Positions 12,919-23,262 of a DNA stretch of 64,000 bases are shown one piece after another. Within the stretch, counting starts at the first letter, position 1; every line of letters starts with the position of its first letter. A program made the position numbers and the translations under genes. Source of the stretch: Phoenix dactylifera (taxonomy: Eukaryota; Streptophyta; Magnoliopsida; Arecales; Arecaceae); the NCBI RefSeq assembly GCF_009389715.1, contig NC_052409.1:5135775-5199774 (forward strand), in the 5' to 3' direction. Below the pieces are notes generated by a model. The model ran no database searches and was not told where the DNA came from. It was given only the letters and a program-made list of their open reading frames with translations.

Positions 12919-13270
12919 TGAAGGGCCCAAATTTATAAATATAAACAAAATAAAATTCGTTAAAAGAGAGCAAACACAAAAACTTACATGGAAAACCCTC
13001 TCTTAGGAAAAAAAATATGGGGCAACTCTAAATAAAATCTACTATAAATAAAATAGTGATTACAATAGAATTCTCTCTAGTACTATTTTAGAAATTTGAG
13101 GTATAAATTGATTAAAGACAAATATAAAAGTTACCTCACGAGATATCTTAATAAATATTGGTCAACAATACCTATCTACTTTTTGGGGCAATCAAAAACA
13201 GTGAAACCACATAATGATGAAGGCTAAATTCTCCCTAACGCGACTGTTGAGAAAAGGTAACAGTCAATAG
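12919..13270 (-). repeat. Extra partial copia LTR between two PBS sites
   Basis: About 350 bp that match the LTR at 13286-13882, from TGAAGGGCCCAAATTTATAA through GAGAAAAGGTAACAGTCAA. The similarity then stops and the outer PBS begins. It therefore represents the 3' part of the LTR (downstream half in element orientation) and lacks the start. Small differences from the outer LTR show that the duplication is not recent. Confidence 0.85.
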
Positions 13271-13272
13271 TA

Positions 13273-13283
13273 CTCTGATACCA
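13273..13283 (-). other. Outer copia primer-binding site
   Basis: The minus strand reads TGGTATCAGAG, two bases inside the end of the complete 5' LTR (13286). Initiator tRNA-Met is the usual primer of plant copia elements. Confidence 0.85.
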
Positions 13284-13285
13284 AT

Positions 13286-13882
13286 TGAGGGGCCCAAATT
13301 TATAAATATAAACAAAATAAAATTCGATAAAAGAGAGCAAACATGGAAATTTACATGAAAAACCCTCTCTCTCTATAGAAAAAAAAATTATGGGGCAACT
13401 CCAAATAAAATCTACTATAATAAAATAGTGATTACAATAGAATTCTCTCTGGTACTATTTCTAGAAATTTGAGGTATAAATTGATTAAAAACAAAAACAA
13501 AAGTTACCTCACGAGATATCTTAAACAATATTTATCTACTTTTCGGGGCAAACAATGACAGTGAAACCACATAATGATGAAGGGTAAATTCTTCCTAACA
13601 CGACGGTTGAGAAAAGGTAACAATCAGTGATAGGTTGGACTTAAAAAAAATCCAGACAAAAGTATTGTTCCTTAGGTATGAGCTAACCGTAGATTCATGA
13701 AAGGAAAAATAAGAACAAGTTCAAAAGAACATAACTCTTGCATAAATGGGAGGGCAATTAGAACCGCAAAAAAACAACTTCCTCTCAAATCTAGTTCTCT
13801 TCTTTTATTTTTTATTTTTTTTTATTTTTTTGATTCCATGAGTACCACATGGGCTGAACCTGTAACGCCGTGCGCCGCAATA
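13286..13882 (-). repeat. Copia 5' LTR
   Basis: 597 bp on the minus strand, starting at the right edge (GCAATA on +, expected GCAACA) and ending TGAGGGGCCC on +. It is similar to 7576-8866 across its length, including the AGTACCACATGGGCTGAACC segment near the right end. The open frame at 13697-13924 is not a gene. Confidence 0.85.
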
Positions 13883-14017
13883 GTACTTGCGATAAATCAT
13901 GATCTGATGGAGAAAAGGACGTAGTTTCAAAGGAGGGCTAATCTCTAAAAATAAATAAATAAAGAAAAGAAGAGTGCTTGCGGATTTTTTTTTTTTTGCT
14001 TGAAAAAAAAAAAAAAA

Positions 14018-14240
14018 AGGATAGTAAGGGACAAGCCCATCCCCGCTTAGCAGCTCCTACTGGGCTCCCATCCCATCGGAAGAATGTTCGATGCGGGCAG
14101 AAATGACCGTGTGTTGGGCACCCCAGCCGGTTTTACTCATACCCTCTCCACCCGTGGGTCGGCTCGGTTATCCGACCCGACCCTCCGTGTGAGTACGTCA
14201 TATCTGGCACCACCCAGGCTACCAGCCGACCAGTAGCGCT
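14018..14240 (+). repeat. Dispersed repeat, copy 1 (inverse of 63015-63255)
   Basis: This segment is similar to the reverse complement of about 63015-63255. Shared landmarks include GACAAGCCCA, CTCCCATCC, GCAGGCAGAAATGA-like, CGTGTGTT, TTTTACTCATA and ATCTGGCACCAC. The copies are diverged (estimated by eye at roughly 75-80 percent identity) and lie 49 kb apart in opposite orientation. The short open frames here are not conserved between the copies. Probably an unclassified transposon fragment. Confidence 0.75.
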
Positions 14241-14393
14241 TGCAGACCCCGTGTCCAGGCGTGGGGCATCCGGTCTCCAAATTTAATCGACGTCTGCGCG
14301 TTTCGAATTTGGAACAATTTGGTTGGAAGCAAACGCTCCGTTGCAACTGGACTACCACCTTCGATAGATTCTTGCCCTCTTATCTTTCTTGCT

Positions 14394-14395
<2 letters not shown>

Positions 14396-14427
<32 letters not shown>
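14396..14427. repeat. T32 homopolymer
   Basis: An uninterrupted run of 32 T. It could be the poly(A) tail of a minus-strand retroposed sequence, but I see no recognisable body next to it. Confidence 0.8.
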
Positions 14428-14429
<2 letters not shown>

Positions 14430-15680
14430 CTTGACTGGGAACAGGAGAGCTTGATTGATTGACAGCAAATGAGGCCGGAAGAGTTGTTTCTTCCTGGAAT
14501 TTATCATTTTGAATATTTGTTGATGGAAAGTAACAAGAGCATGAGACAATTTATCACGTTGAAAGGATGTCCCAAAAAAACACCTAATCCAACTTTTGAA
14601 AGTTCGAATCACACTGCAGACAATGATTGCTTATGCCCCCCAACCACTCTAGTACCATTTTATAGATATAAAAAAAATTATCTATAATACTTGATCATAT
14701 TTTATTTTTTAATTTATTATATGGGTTCGAACTCCAATAACCTGACTTACTCATCTTAACAAAAAGAAAAAAACTTTTGAAAGTACCAAAAAGCAATTAG
14801 GCTGGGATATTAAATAAGCAAGCTATTTTATGCCCATGCATGTATAGTTCATAAGTTTTGACCGGAAGGTTTAAAAATAAGCCTCAATTAAATTTGAACA
14901 AAATATTATTCTCAAAAAATAAAATTGTGCATACATAACTTATAATGTACACCTATAATTGCTAAAAAATTTGAATATAATGTACATAGTCAACATCTCT
15001 ATTAATAACAACAAGAATATAATTAGTATCATTAGACAGCAAGATTGGCAACGAATTCTAGTATAATACATATATTTATATACGTATGCATGTATCAGAG
15101 GTTAAAAATGGGAACACCATTTAATTTGAAAAAAATTAACTATAGATATTACGAGAAATGAAAAATTGGCAAACATTTTCAATCTTTTTATATTAGGATC
15201 AGAATAGACATTGTTTCAATTATTATCTTCATATAAACATCATTTTAATATTTATTTGTTTATTATAATTTAATATAAATAAATTACTCCAACTTCTGTC
15301 GGTACTATTGAGCATTCTGTCCATGAACAACTTCTACTGAATCTAAAGTTAAATAAACTAATTCAAACAAAATTAGCCGAACTTATTAGGCTTCAAGCTT
15401 GGTTAGTTTACGCCTAATAAGGAGAATAGAAGGGAAGGAGGTCTGTCCTTCCTATATCATGTATACATATAATTTGTCAAAATGAAAAAGATTAATACTG
15501 CAGTTTTGTCTTTTTTTAATAAAATACTGCCCTTCTTATATCATATATATAATTAATACTGCAGTCATTTGATAATAGACCAAACGAACGTCAGAATCCA
15601 TCACGCTAAGCGTCACCCGAGGCGGTCGCTGGTTTGTGCCTCTCGGTGACATTTCGTGGCGGATCATTTGCCACCGCAAA
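14428..15680. other. No gene recognised
   Basis: AT-rich intergenic sequence. A TTAAGATGAG(T/C)A(A/G)GTCA-like motif at about 14740-14760 (minus) also occurs near 22735-22755, which suggests small transposon fragments. No exon, RNA gene or intact element could be supported. Confidence 0.35.
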
Positions 15681-15689
15681 GCGACGGTA

Positions 15690-15800
15690 AGCATGTTATC
15701 AAAAAATAAAAAAAAAAAGTGATGATTAGAAAAGATCATATCCTCGTCCAAGACAGCTCCGCTTGGATGCATCACGGCCGTCTCTTCCGGCCTCCCCCAT
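15690..15800 (+). repeat. Direct repeat, left copy
   Basis: From CATGTTATCAAAAA through AAAGATCAT(A/G)TCCTC to TTTCGGCCT-like sequence, this resembles 18091-18200 in the same orientation. The pair flanks about 2.3 kb that lacks genes and has LTR-like features, so it may be the borders of an LTR-type insertion or a transposon-associated duplication. Confidence 0.5.
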
Positions 15801-15982
15801 CCATTGATTGGCCCTCACACGATTGGGTCAGTGGGATGGCCACGACCTTAAGTGGCCAGCCCTATTTCTCACCAGTGCTGCACGTAAGGAAAGAGATGAG
15901 AAGAACTCTGACTGAAAGTCTCCTTGCTCCGTCATCCGATTACGATCCTTCTGATCGCAGCGAAAAAAATCGGACGATTCGA

Positions 15983-16334
15983 GACGAGTTGAACAAGAAC
16001 TCTTGCCTATTTAAGATCACCCATCCTCCTTGAGATCCATTGAAGCATAGGTTAGAAATCCTCTTATTCAAGCTTTTCTTTTCCGAGCCTCCTCCTCGAT
16101 TCATCGCAGAAAAAGAGTCACCAGAAAGCCTCGCCGGACTGAGGTACGAGCTTTCCAGGCGAGTCGAACAAGAACTCTTGCCTATTTAAAATCACCCATC
16201 CTCCTTTTTGAGATCCATTGAAGCATAGGTTAGAAATCCTCTTATTCAAGCTTTTCTTTTCCGAGCCTCCTCCTTGATTCGTTGCAGAAAAGAGTCATCA
16301 GAAAGCCTCGTCGAACTGAGGTACGAGCTTTCCA
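15983..16334 (+). repeat. Tandem duplication of a 175-bp unit with a TATA-like box
   Basis: Two adjacent units (15983-16157 and 16158-16334) share GAACAAGAACTCTTGCCTAT, TTAA(G/A)ATCACCCATCCTCC, CATTGAAGCATAGGTTAG and GAGGTACGAGCTTTCC. Each contains CTATTTAA, a TATA-like box, followed about 35-60 bases later by a possible transcription start region. This resembles a duplicated LTR promoter and leader. The internal open frames are not credible genes. Confidence 0.8.
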
Positions 16335-18085
16335 TCTTCTCCTCTTCCTTTCTTTATGTTTTAGGCTTTCGATCCAATGAATTAGAGCAAGCAACCGCTA
16401 GATTTGCATCTGAAATAGGGTACCCTTGTTTCGGTTCTCTTTTCCCTCCTTCCGAGTTAGCCGACGCTGTCAGCGTTCATCGTTGAAGCCAATGACTGCT
16501 ACCCTGCATCAGTCCTTAGCCAAAGCCGGACTACCAACCGTCGGCGAGCGAGCTGGGTTCTGAGGACAACCAAGCCAAAATTCTCCTTATTCGGCTTTAT
16601 TTTGGATTGATTCACCCGGCCGACCACTGCTGTCGGCCACCCTTTGTTAGCCGCCATCGCCGCCATCGCCTCCAGTGGTTACTTCACCGAACCATGACAA
16701 CAACAGCCACTAGCCTACCTTCTTTTCTCTCCTATTACTGAGAAAAGAAGAAGAAAGAGAGAGAGAGCCATCCCTCTCTTTCTCTCTCTTGTCTCTACTT
16801 TCTCTCTCTAGAAGATCCAAGAAACCTAGTATCATATTTTGTCAACTTGATCTACAAACCTAAGTTGACCCTGTAAAGGGCCCCAATTCGCTTTGGTGCT
16901 CGGATCACCTACTGGACCGATCACCCCAGCCCTATTAAATGTCCTTGAAACCTTCATTGATGAACCATATTGATTAACCTTGGCTTTGATCGAGTCCATG
17001 CCCTATGATTTATTGATCGAATTGCTCAGGCCTGACTCACTCGAAATCATTGAATGCTCATCCCTATTTCTTATTATTTTAATTCGAATAAAAATTAATC
17101 TCGCTTTAATATCTTTAAATAGGTCTAGAGGAGTTGCCTAGCAAGGTCTAACAGTCTAGGACAAAAGAGATAAGTAAATCTTATACTCCTTTTTATTTTT
17201 TATATGATCATGTTTTCTGTACATAAAATTTGCTTATGAAAATATAATGTTTTTCTTAAAATTATGAAACAACATATGTATTATGAAAATCATGCTTTGT
17301 TATGAAAAATAGTTTATAAATGCTTTGGTAAAAATAGCTTCGTTATGAAATATGAACATGATTATGCCATTTAGTATTTTTCATCTATTTATATGTATAT
17401 TTTAAGAAAAAAATATAAGCTTTCTAAAGGCTGTTAGATAGCTATGTATGATCTCTAGATTTAGAAAAATCGACATCCGAAGCTAGCATCCATGCGAATA
17501 CTGCCCCACTAATGGGTATAAAGTTGGCATACAAAATATGAATCTATATCAATTACGAACATAAGCGCTATTACGGGTATAAAGTGACCGTAGCACGAAT
17601 ATCTGTGAGCAATATTTTGACCTATGGTTTGGCTAAATGACAGAAGAATAATTTATATATTTATTTACAAAATGAACTTGGAGCTATATTTATGAAATAT
17701 AAGTGATTTATGTATGTATAATTTGCTTTATGACTTGTTTTAATATGGTACTATGAAATGCTTATTTTGGAATATCTGTTATTTTTTTAATATGATGCAT
17801 TGGCATAAAAAAAATTATATTTGATCCAATAAAGTAGTGAAAAGTTTATTTACTAAGCTATGTTGCTTATATACCTCTATTTTCTTTTATCTCTCCAGAA
17901 ATATATCGGTCGAAATGAAGAATAGTACAAGCTTGAAGTTTGTGTTAGTAGAACTTTAGTATTTGAATAATGAATTAAAATTTTCATTATTTGTATTGTA
18001 TTTGAGTATTTGACACGGGTTTGACAGCTTATGTAATGCGCTCCCCCCACCTACGACACACACATAGAGTGGTGATATGAACGCT
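16335..18085. other. LTR-like non-coding stretch
   Basis: No gene. The stretch contains a CT/GA-rich patch at 16740-16815 and two copies of a GGGTATAAAGT(T/G) motif (about 17514-17590), a phrase often seen in long LTRs of plant gypsy elements. With the direct repeats at 15690 and 18091 and the duplicated TATA-like unit, it may be a degraded solo LTR. I could not define its ends. Confidence 0.3.
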
Positions 18086-18090
18086 ATTAA

Positions 18091-18200
18091 AAAAAAAACA
18101 TGTTATCAAAAAAAATTGATGATAAAAAAAAGATCATGTCCTCATCTAAGGCATCTCCTCTGGGTCACATCACTGTCGTTTTGTTTCGGCCTACCGTATT
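18091..18200 (+). repeat. Direct repeat, right copy
   Basis: Matches 15690-15800 in the same orientation, beginning CATGTTATCAAAAAA and ending in TTTCGGCCT, with several indels. Confidence 0.5.
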
Positions 18201-20600
18201 GCTGGCGTCCGGTCCTTCTTAGATGTGACCCATACTATTGACTTGGCTGGAATTACAGTAGCTAGTTCTATTGCAAGCTGCAAACTGAATATTTTGGATG
18301 TTTGAAACATTTTCTTTCAAGCATACAAAGTTAGTGACATCCATTCTTTATTTTATTATGAATTGTTGAAATATATCTCATTAGTGATGGATATTATTGT
18401 TATAGAAGCTAAGATCCAATCTTGATGGTGTTTGCGTAATCTCTAATTAAATTAGAAAAAAATATTGTAATTTTATTGTTTCAAATAGAGTAAGTTTTTG
18501 ACCGAGCCAGATTTTATAGTTTTTTTTTTGCATTGAATGATTTTTCACCTTAAAATTATGTTTTTCTTGGTTATAGGTTATTTGATTATTTCGCTTGTTA
18601 ATTATTTATATAGATTGTGGAGATTATTATTACTTAGTTAATTACAGTGATATCCTATTAAAATGCACAAGGAGAGAAAAAGAATTCGTGCATTGTTATT
18701 TCTTGATTGTATTTGTTTAACGGCTCGACAGCTCCTGATCCTGCATCGCCAACCTTAGCTGTTAAAAATAACGTTGATGCTCGGCTCTCTATATGAATTA
18801 TGGGATGCCTCAGCTTGGCCACTTGGTGAAATTGTCCACATGACATTGGTGCTTAGAAACAGCAATAGGTAAGCCTCGAACAATTTGTTAATTGATCGAA
18901 CTAAAATGGCCTGACAAGAATCATCAAGAAGCTTGAGGACCTCTAGAGAGACCCACAAACCTTTTAGAGTTATCCTGTTCTTCTAAAATACTCTTTATTT
19001 GACCGCTACCTTGGTTGGATTTTCATTTAAGGCACTGTGGCTGATGATATGTTCCAACGGCAAGCAACCATCATGAGGCCTAATGTCAGGCCCTATGCTG
19101 TGTTGTTCTCCTTGTGACCATTCATTCCTTTTAGAATTGTCTATTCAAATCTATCTCTCTATCTGTCTATCTATCTGTCTATATATATATATATCAATAT
19201 ATATGCGCGTGTGCGCTTTTATGCACGAACGATGTATGGTGGTGGATAAACACTAAAGAAGGGTGGCAAAAACTAGCCCAATCTGGGATTGGTTTGTGCT
19301 GGACTTTGATGGTAAGCAAGGATTTGAAAAGAAAAATAAAAAACCAGAGTTCTACCAATCACTGACCAATATAGCACAGATTGTGTGTGATAAGAGGATG
19401 GTATGGAATTGGCACAGACCGCAAAGGATCGCTTTGCTTCAAATGAGGTAACAAAATGGTACGGTGCAAAATGGTAGAGAAGGTACAGGATCACTTCATG
19501 TGTGGAACCATCCCAAAAGTTGCCTTGTATCAGTCCTCGGCTAGCACATGCAAAGTGATGTGAGATCAATGCAAATGTTAGCTTAATCCTTGATGTTTAA
19601 TTTTTGTTAGTTTTTGAATTTTTGAAAAGAAAAGGATTTTTTTTTTTTTTTTGCATGTTTTTACCAAAATTTTACCAGCGGTGACCGGTGAGGTCGAGAT
19701 AAATCAGACCAAGTTAGCTCAGGATGGATTACACCAAGTTGGGATGCCATGACTGAGTCCTAGAGAGGAGAGATTATTAGGTTAACCGGCCGGGTCGAGT
19801 GACCTGGGATGTAATCACTTCATTTTTCCTCCTCCTCCTTTTTTTCGTGGGTAATAGCAATACAACCTAGATGATTTTATCTTAAATCTACGGTGGATTT
19901 GATCCACCTAATAATTTTTTCCTGAGAGCGAGCTTAGGGTCCACTAGTCTGCTTGAGCATGTCATAACATTTACTTGAGTTGCGTCAGTCTGGTTATCAC
20001 TTATTAGTTAGTTGGAGCATAGGTCGACATAATTCCAGATATTGACCGACATAAATTCGACAAATCTCTTGTTCCAACAATTAGGTAGTGTTGTTCTATC
20101 TATTTAAAAGTTTAGTTAGCTAGATTTTGATGATCTATTTTCTGTCGCAAGCATCTCGCATTGAGGTTAAAAGAGTGACACGGTTCCAACTAAAATTCCC
20201 TCCACAGCAAACTAAACGAAGTTGAGCTAATCCAGTACCCCAGAAGAAAGGGAGGAATAAAATGCCTCCATTATCCTTCAGTTTACTTCCTACCAATTTT
20301 TTTAATGCTTTTCACACTTCAAACATGATCCTTGGACCACAACCTGATCATGGACCCACAGGTGGGAGCTTATATAATTAAACCAATTCAGCCAGCAAGA
20401 CTTGCTGCTAGAGCTGCATCTCTTGGCATTGTAATGGATCCAGTAATTTTCAGTATGTTCCCACCACTATGAACATGTTTTCTAGTGCACCATCAAATCT
20501 CTGAGCTGCAGTTCCTACTAAGTTCCAACGCTTGTTTTGGAGCAGTATTTGCTGTGGGAAATTTCTGCTGCTTCCCCCAGCTTCCTTGAGGCAGGCAGCT
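18201..20600. other. No gene recognised
   Basis: Intergenic sequence with a CTAT/GTCT/AT microsatellite at about 19145-19205 and an imperfect T-run at about 19638-19652. Phrases such as GACCGGTGAGGTCGAG suggest retroelement fragments, but no domain or terminal repeat could be supported. Confidence 0.35.
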
Positions 20601-20641
20601 CCAGATCCTAAGCCATGGAAAGTGGCCACCAGCTCTTCTCG

Positions 20642-20899
20642 TCACGGCTTTTCTCCGTGCCCATCCTGCTGACGCAACTGGCTCCTCTCATCATGCTTCC
20701 TCTTCTTGGTGCCGTCTTCTGCATGTTCCGAGTTGACAATCTCTTCCCTGGATGTTTCTTGCTTCTTGTCCCTTTTATCCTCCTTCTTGGGCTCCTCCTT
20801 TGCCTCTTTCCACAAGTTCAGTCCACCGGAATACTCGTCGTTCGCAGCACGGCATAGACCATGGCAATGCAGAAGAAAAGAAAAGATCAGGCGATACAA
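20642..20899 (-). other. Unassigned charged open frame, 85 codons
   Basis: The minus strand carries an open frame rich in Lys and Glu (KEAKEEPKKEDKRDKKQETS and KKRKHDERSQLR), with hydrophobic frames opposite it. The composition is more protein-like than its surroundings and the segment is GC-richer than its flanks, so it may be a fragment of a real exon. I do not recognise a family, see no splice or start context that supports it, and assign no function. Chance or a decayed pseudogene exon are equally possible. Confidence 0.15.
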
Positions 20900-20989
20900 C
20901 TAGGAGCAGTGGTGCTCATGAAGAAATTACATTAATGCAGCTACAGCTCAAGAATAGATTGCAGCATGGTATGTTATGTACACAAAAGA

Positions 20990-23130
20990 TGAACTAGAAG
21001 AAATGGATGAGCTTTCAGAGAACAAAGAATTTCATCCAGCGATTCATATGTACTCTGAAATAGAAAACTGCATTAACTGTATCTTTTTTTTTCTAAGTTT
21101 GAAAAGCCTACGATCATTTATCTCACATGAAAGGAGCTAAAAGCGAGGTTTTTAAGTTAACGACAGCTACGGTAGATACTTATATACATGATAATTCTAT
21201 CAAATTCCCATGATTCTCACATAGAAAATCGGTTATTTTAGGTGGAGAATGAAACGATCCCAAGTAGAATAATTGGAATGATAGAATAAGCCCTCCTGCG
21301 TTTGAAGAAGACAAAGGGTTCTTTATCAAACTCTACAGAAGAAAACATACTCCAGTTTCAGAGATATGGCACACTAGATAGATATTTGGAGCCAGCTACA
21401 ATCGCTCTTCTGTTTTGAATGTAAGAACAAACAGTATATGACACTGCAAAGCTCTCACAAAATTGTTGGAATATCTTGAAATGGAACTTGGCCTGCCAAC
21501 AAAAAAGAGGCAAGCAAATATTTCTTTTGCTTCATTACTTCTGATTCATGAAATTTAATTGAATGATAGCAGTTTCTTTCTCACCGGACATGTTGCAAAA
21601 TATTCTTAGGAATTACCCACAAACCAGATAGGATAAAACTATTTTTTGAGATATTATGTCTGCGTCTCTCACCAAGAAAATGTTTGATCTAGCTTATTCA
21701 AATATTTTTCCCAATAAAGATGGTACCGTCGGCCAGCCACTTGAGGTTGTTAATATGCACAGAAATGAATCCTCATTTAAGAAGAAATGAATGCTCTTAA
21801 GAGGACGATGATGGAAAAAATAGCACCTGGAATATATCTAAGAATCTAATGGACCACTGCAAGGTGAATTGACCGAGCAGCCGCTATGAAAGGCCTAGGA
21901 ACAGCCAATGCAATATCTGGGTAAGAGATCACCGGATAAACTAAACTGCCGACTAAATTTCTGTGGTGCAAATTCTTTACTTTCTTTTACAACATTATTA
22001 TAGAAAATTCTGATTGGTATATTTAAATTTATGAACTGAGGATTATCTTAATTGTCATAGCTCTCTAGTTATAATCATAGATTTTGCATGCTTAAGATAG
22101 ATTTTGGACCTAGGTAATTATAACATGGCAGGACTCCATCCTTTTTTCGAAAAATCAAAATGATGTGTGCTTGGTCCATTCTTAAACCTAGTAAATTAAT
22201 AGGCAAGACTCGTACAAAAATATGTTTCTTTTCACAGTTACAAAATCTTAAAATTATTACCAAACCAAATCTACTGTTGGAGAGAAGTGTGGTAGCTGAT
22301 TGCAGAAGAGCTTGGCATGATTAATTACTGCCAACAAGTATATTTTTCTACTACATCATCAAGATAAATATAGTTTCACTTATATATGGGATCATTCAAG
22401 CGTATATCAAATACATTGAGATGGTAGATTTTTAGTAGAAAATTATTATGGACTTGGATAAAGGCTGGCACGTACACAAGCTAGCTGTAGGAATTTTCTG
22501 AGGGATGGGATCAGATTCCCAGCTAGAAAGAGACCGAGTTAGGCCTTTGATGATCCGTTCCACTACTAGTTGGGCATCATGCACCACCATGCATGGAATG
22601 CAGGTTCCAATTGATCCTAATGTAATATATATATAAAATTCTACTTCTAATAACACACCACAAACCACTTCCCATGGGGAACCATTCTGAGTTTTGTTTT
22701 CTTTAAGAGTTTTTTATTATTATTATTTTTTCTGATAAGATGAGCAGGTCATACATTCAACAAAGATGAAGACAAAATATTACAGAATTGGATCGAGACA
22801 GCTAATAATTTGGTCCACAATATCTGTGGGAAGTGTTTTGCCATAAAAGAAGTAACCAAGTCGGCAGTATTTATGAAAAATTTTGTTGAAGACGTGCCGT
22901 CAGGGGACTCTTAAATATCAAGTGCGAGCGGATGAGCAGCATTGAATACTATCAACTCATTATCCAGCTAATTACTGTTGCTGAATCTTTTTCGATGGCA
23001 ATGTATTCAGCCGTCAAAATCTATCTCGTGTAGATAATTCTTACCTGGACCGGCCTCAGCTTGGCATCCAAACTCGACCGCTTCGGTCTGGACTTTTCGG
23101 GTTCTCCATCCGGTCTGGCTTAAGAAAATG
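20990..23130. other. No gene recognised
   Basis: AT-rich intergenic DNA upstream of PRP17. A short segment near 22735-22755 (CTGATAAGATGAGCAGGTCA) resembles the reverse complement of 14740-14760. No exon or RNA gene was recognised. Confidence 0.35.
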
Positions 23131-23143
23131 TATAATATTTAAA
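23131..23143 (+). promoter_or_regulatory. Candidate TATA element of PRP17
   Basis: TATAATATTTAAA lies about 120 bases before the PRP17 start codon, in an otherwise GC-rich stretch. The position is plausible for a plant core promoter with a leader of about 90 bases. No direct evidence fixes the start of transcription. Confidence 0.45.
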
Positions 23144-23245
23144 CCCGATCCGATCCATACCGTTGCCCTCCTCCACTACCGCCTCCGGTCCCACTCGAGC
23201 GGATCAAAAAGCTAGGGCTTTTTATTTTTTCCCGTTCGTCCTCGA

Positions 23246-23253
23246 AAACCCTA
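23246..23253 (+). promoter_or_regulatory. Telo-box in the PRP17 leader
   Basis: AAACCCTA lies 10 bases before the PRP17 ATG. The related inverted phrase CTAGGGCTT occurs at about 23212-23220. Telo-boxes of this kind are common near the starts of plant housekeeping genes for translation and RNA processing. The function here is inferred. Confidence 0.5.
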
Positions 23254-23262
23254 GAAGCCACC

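Larger units (their letters stand above)
7576..13882 (-). mobile_element. Degenerate Ty1-copia LTR retrotransposon
   Basis: A copia-superfamily element reads on the minus strand. From right to left it shows a 5' LTR (13286-13882), primer-binding site (13273-13283), a second partial LTR and PBS, gag with a CCHC knuckle, GAG-pre-integrase, integrase tail, reverse transcriptase, RNase H, a polypurine tract (8867-8882), and a 3' LTR (7576-8866). The order integrase before RT is diagnostic of copia. All coding parts are broken by stops and frameshifts, so it is non-autonomous. The PBS matches the 3' end of initiator tRNA-Met (TGGTATCAGAG). The bases flanking the two ends (GCCAC and GTACT) do not match, so no target duplication is visible; either it has decayed or the element has recombined. 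Confidence 0.92.

Noticed and set aside
14715-14735. GGGTTCGAACTCC, resembling a tRNA B box (possible SINE)
   Set aside because: No A box at the right distance upstream, no cloverleaf, and no poly(A)/target duplication arrangement.
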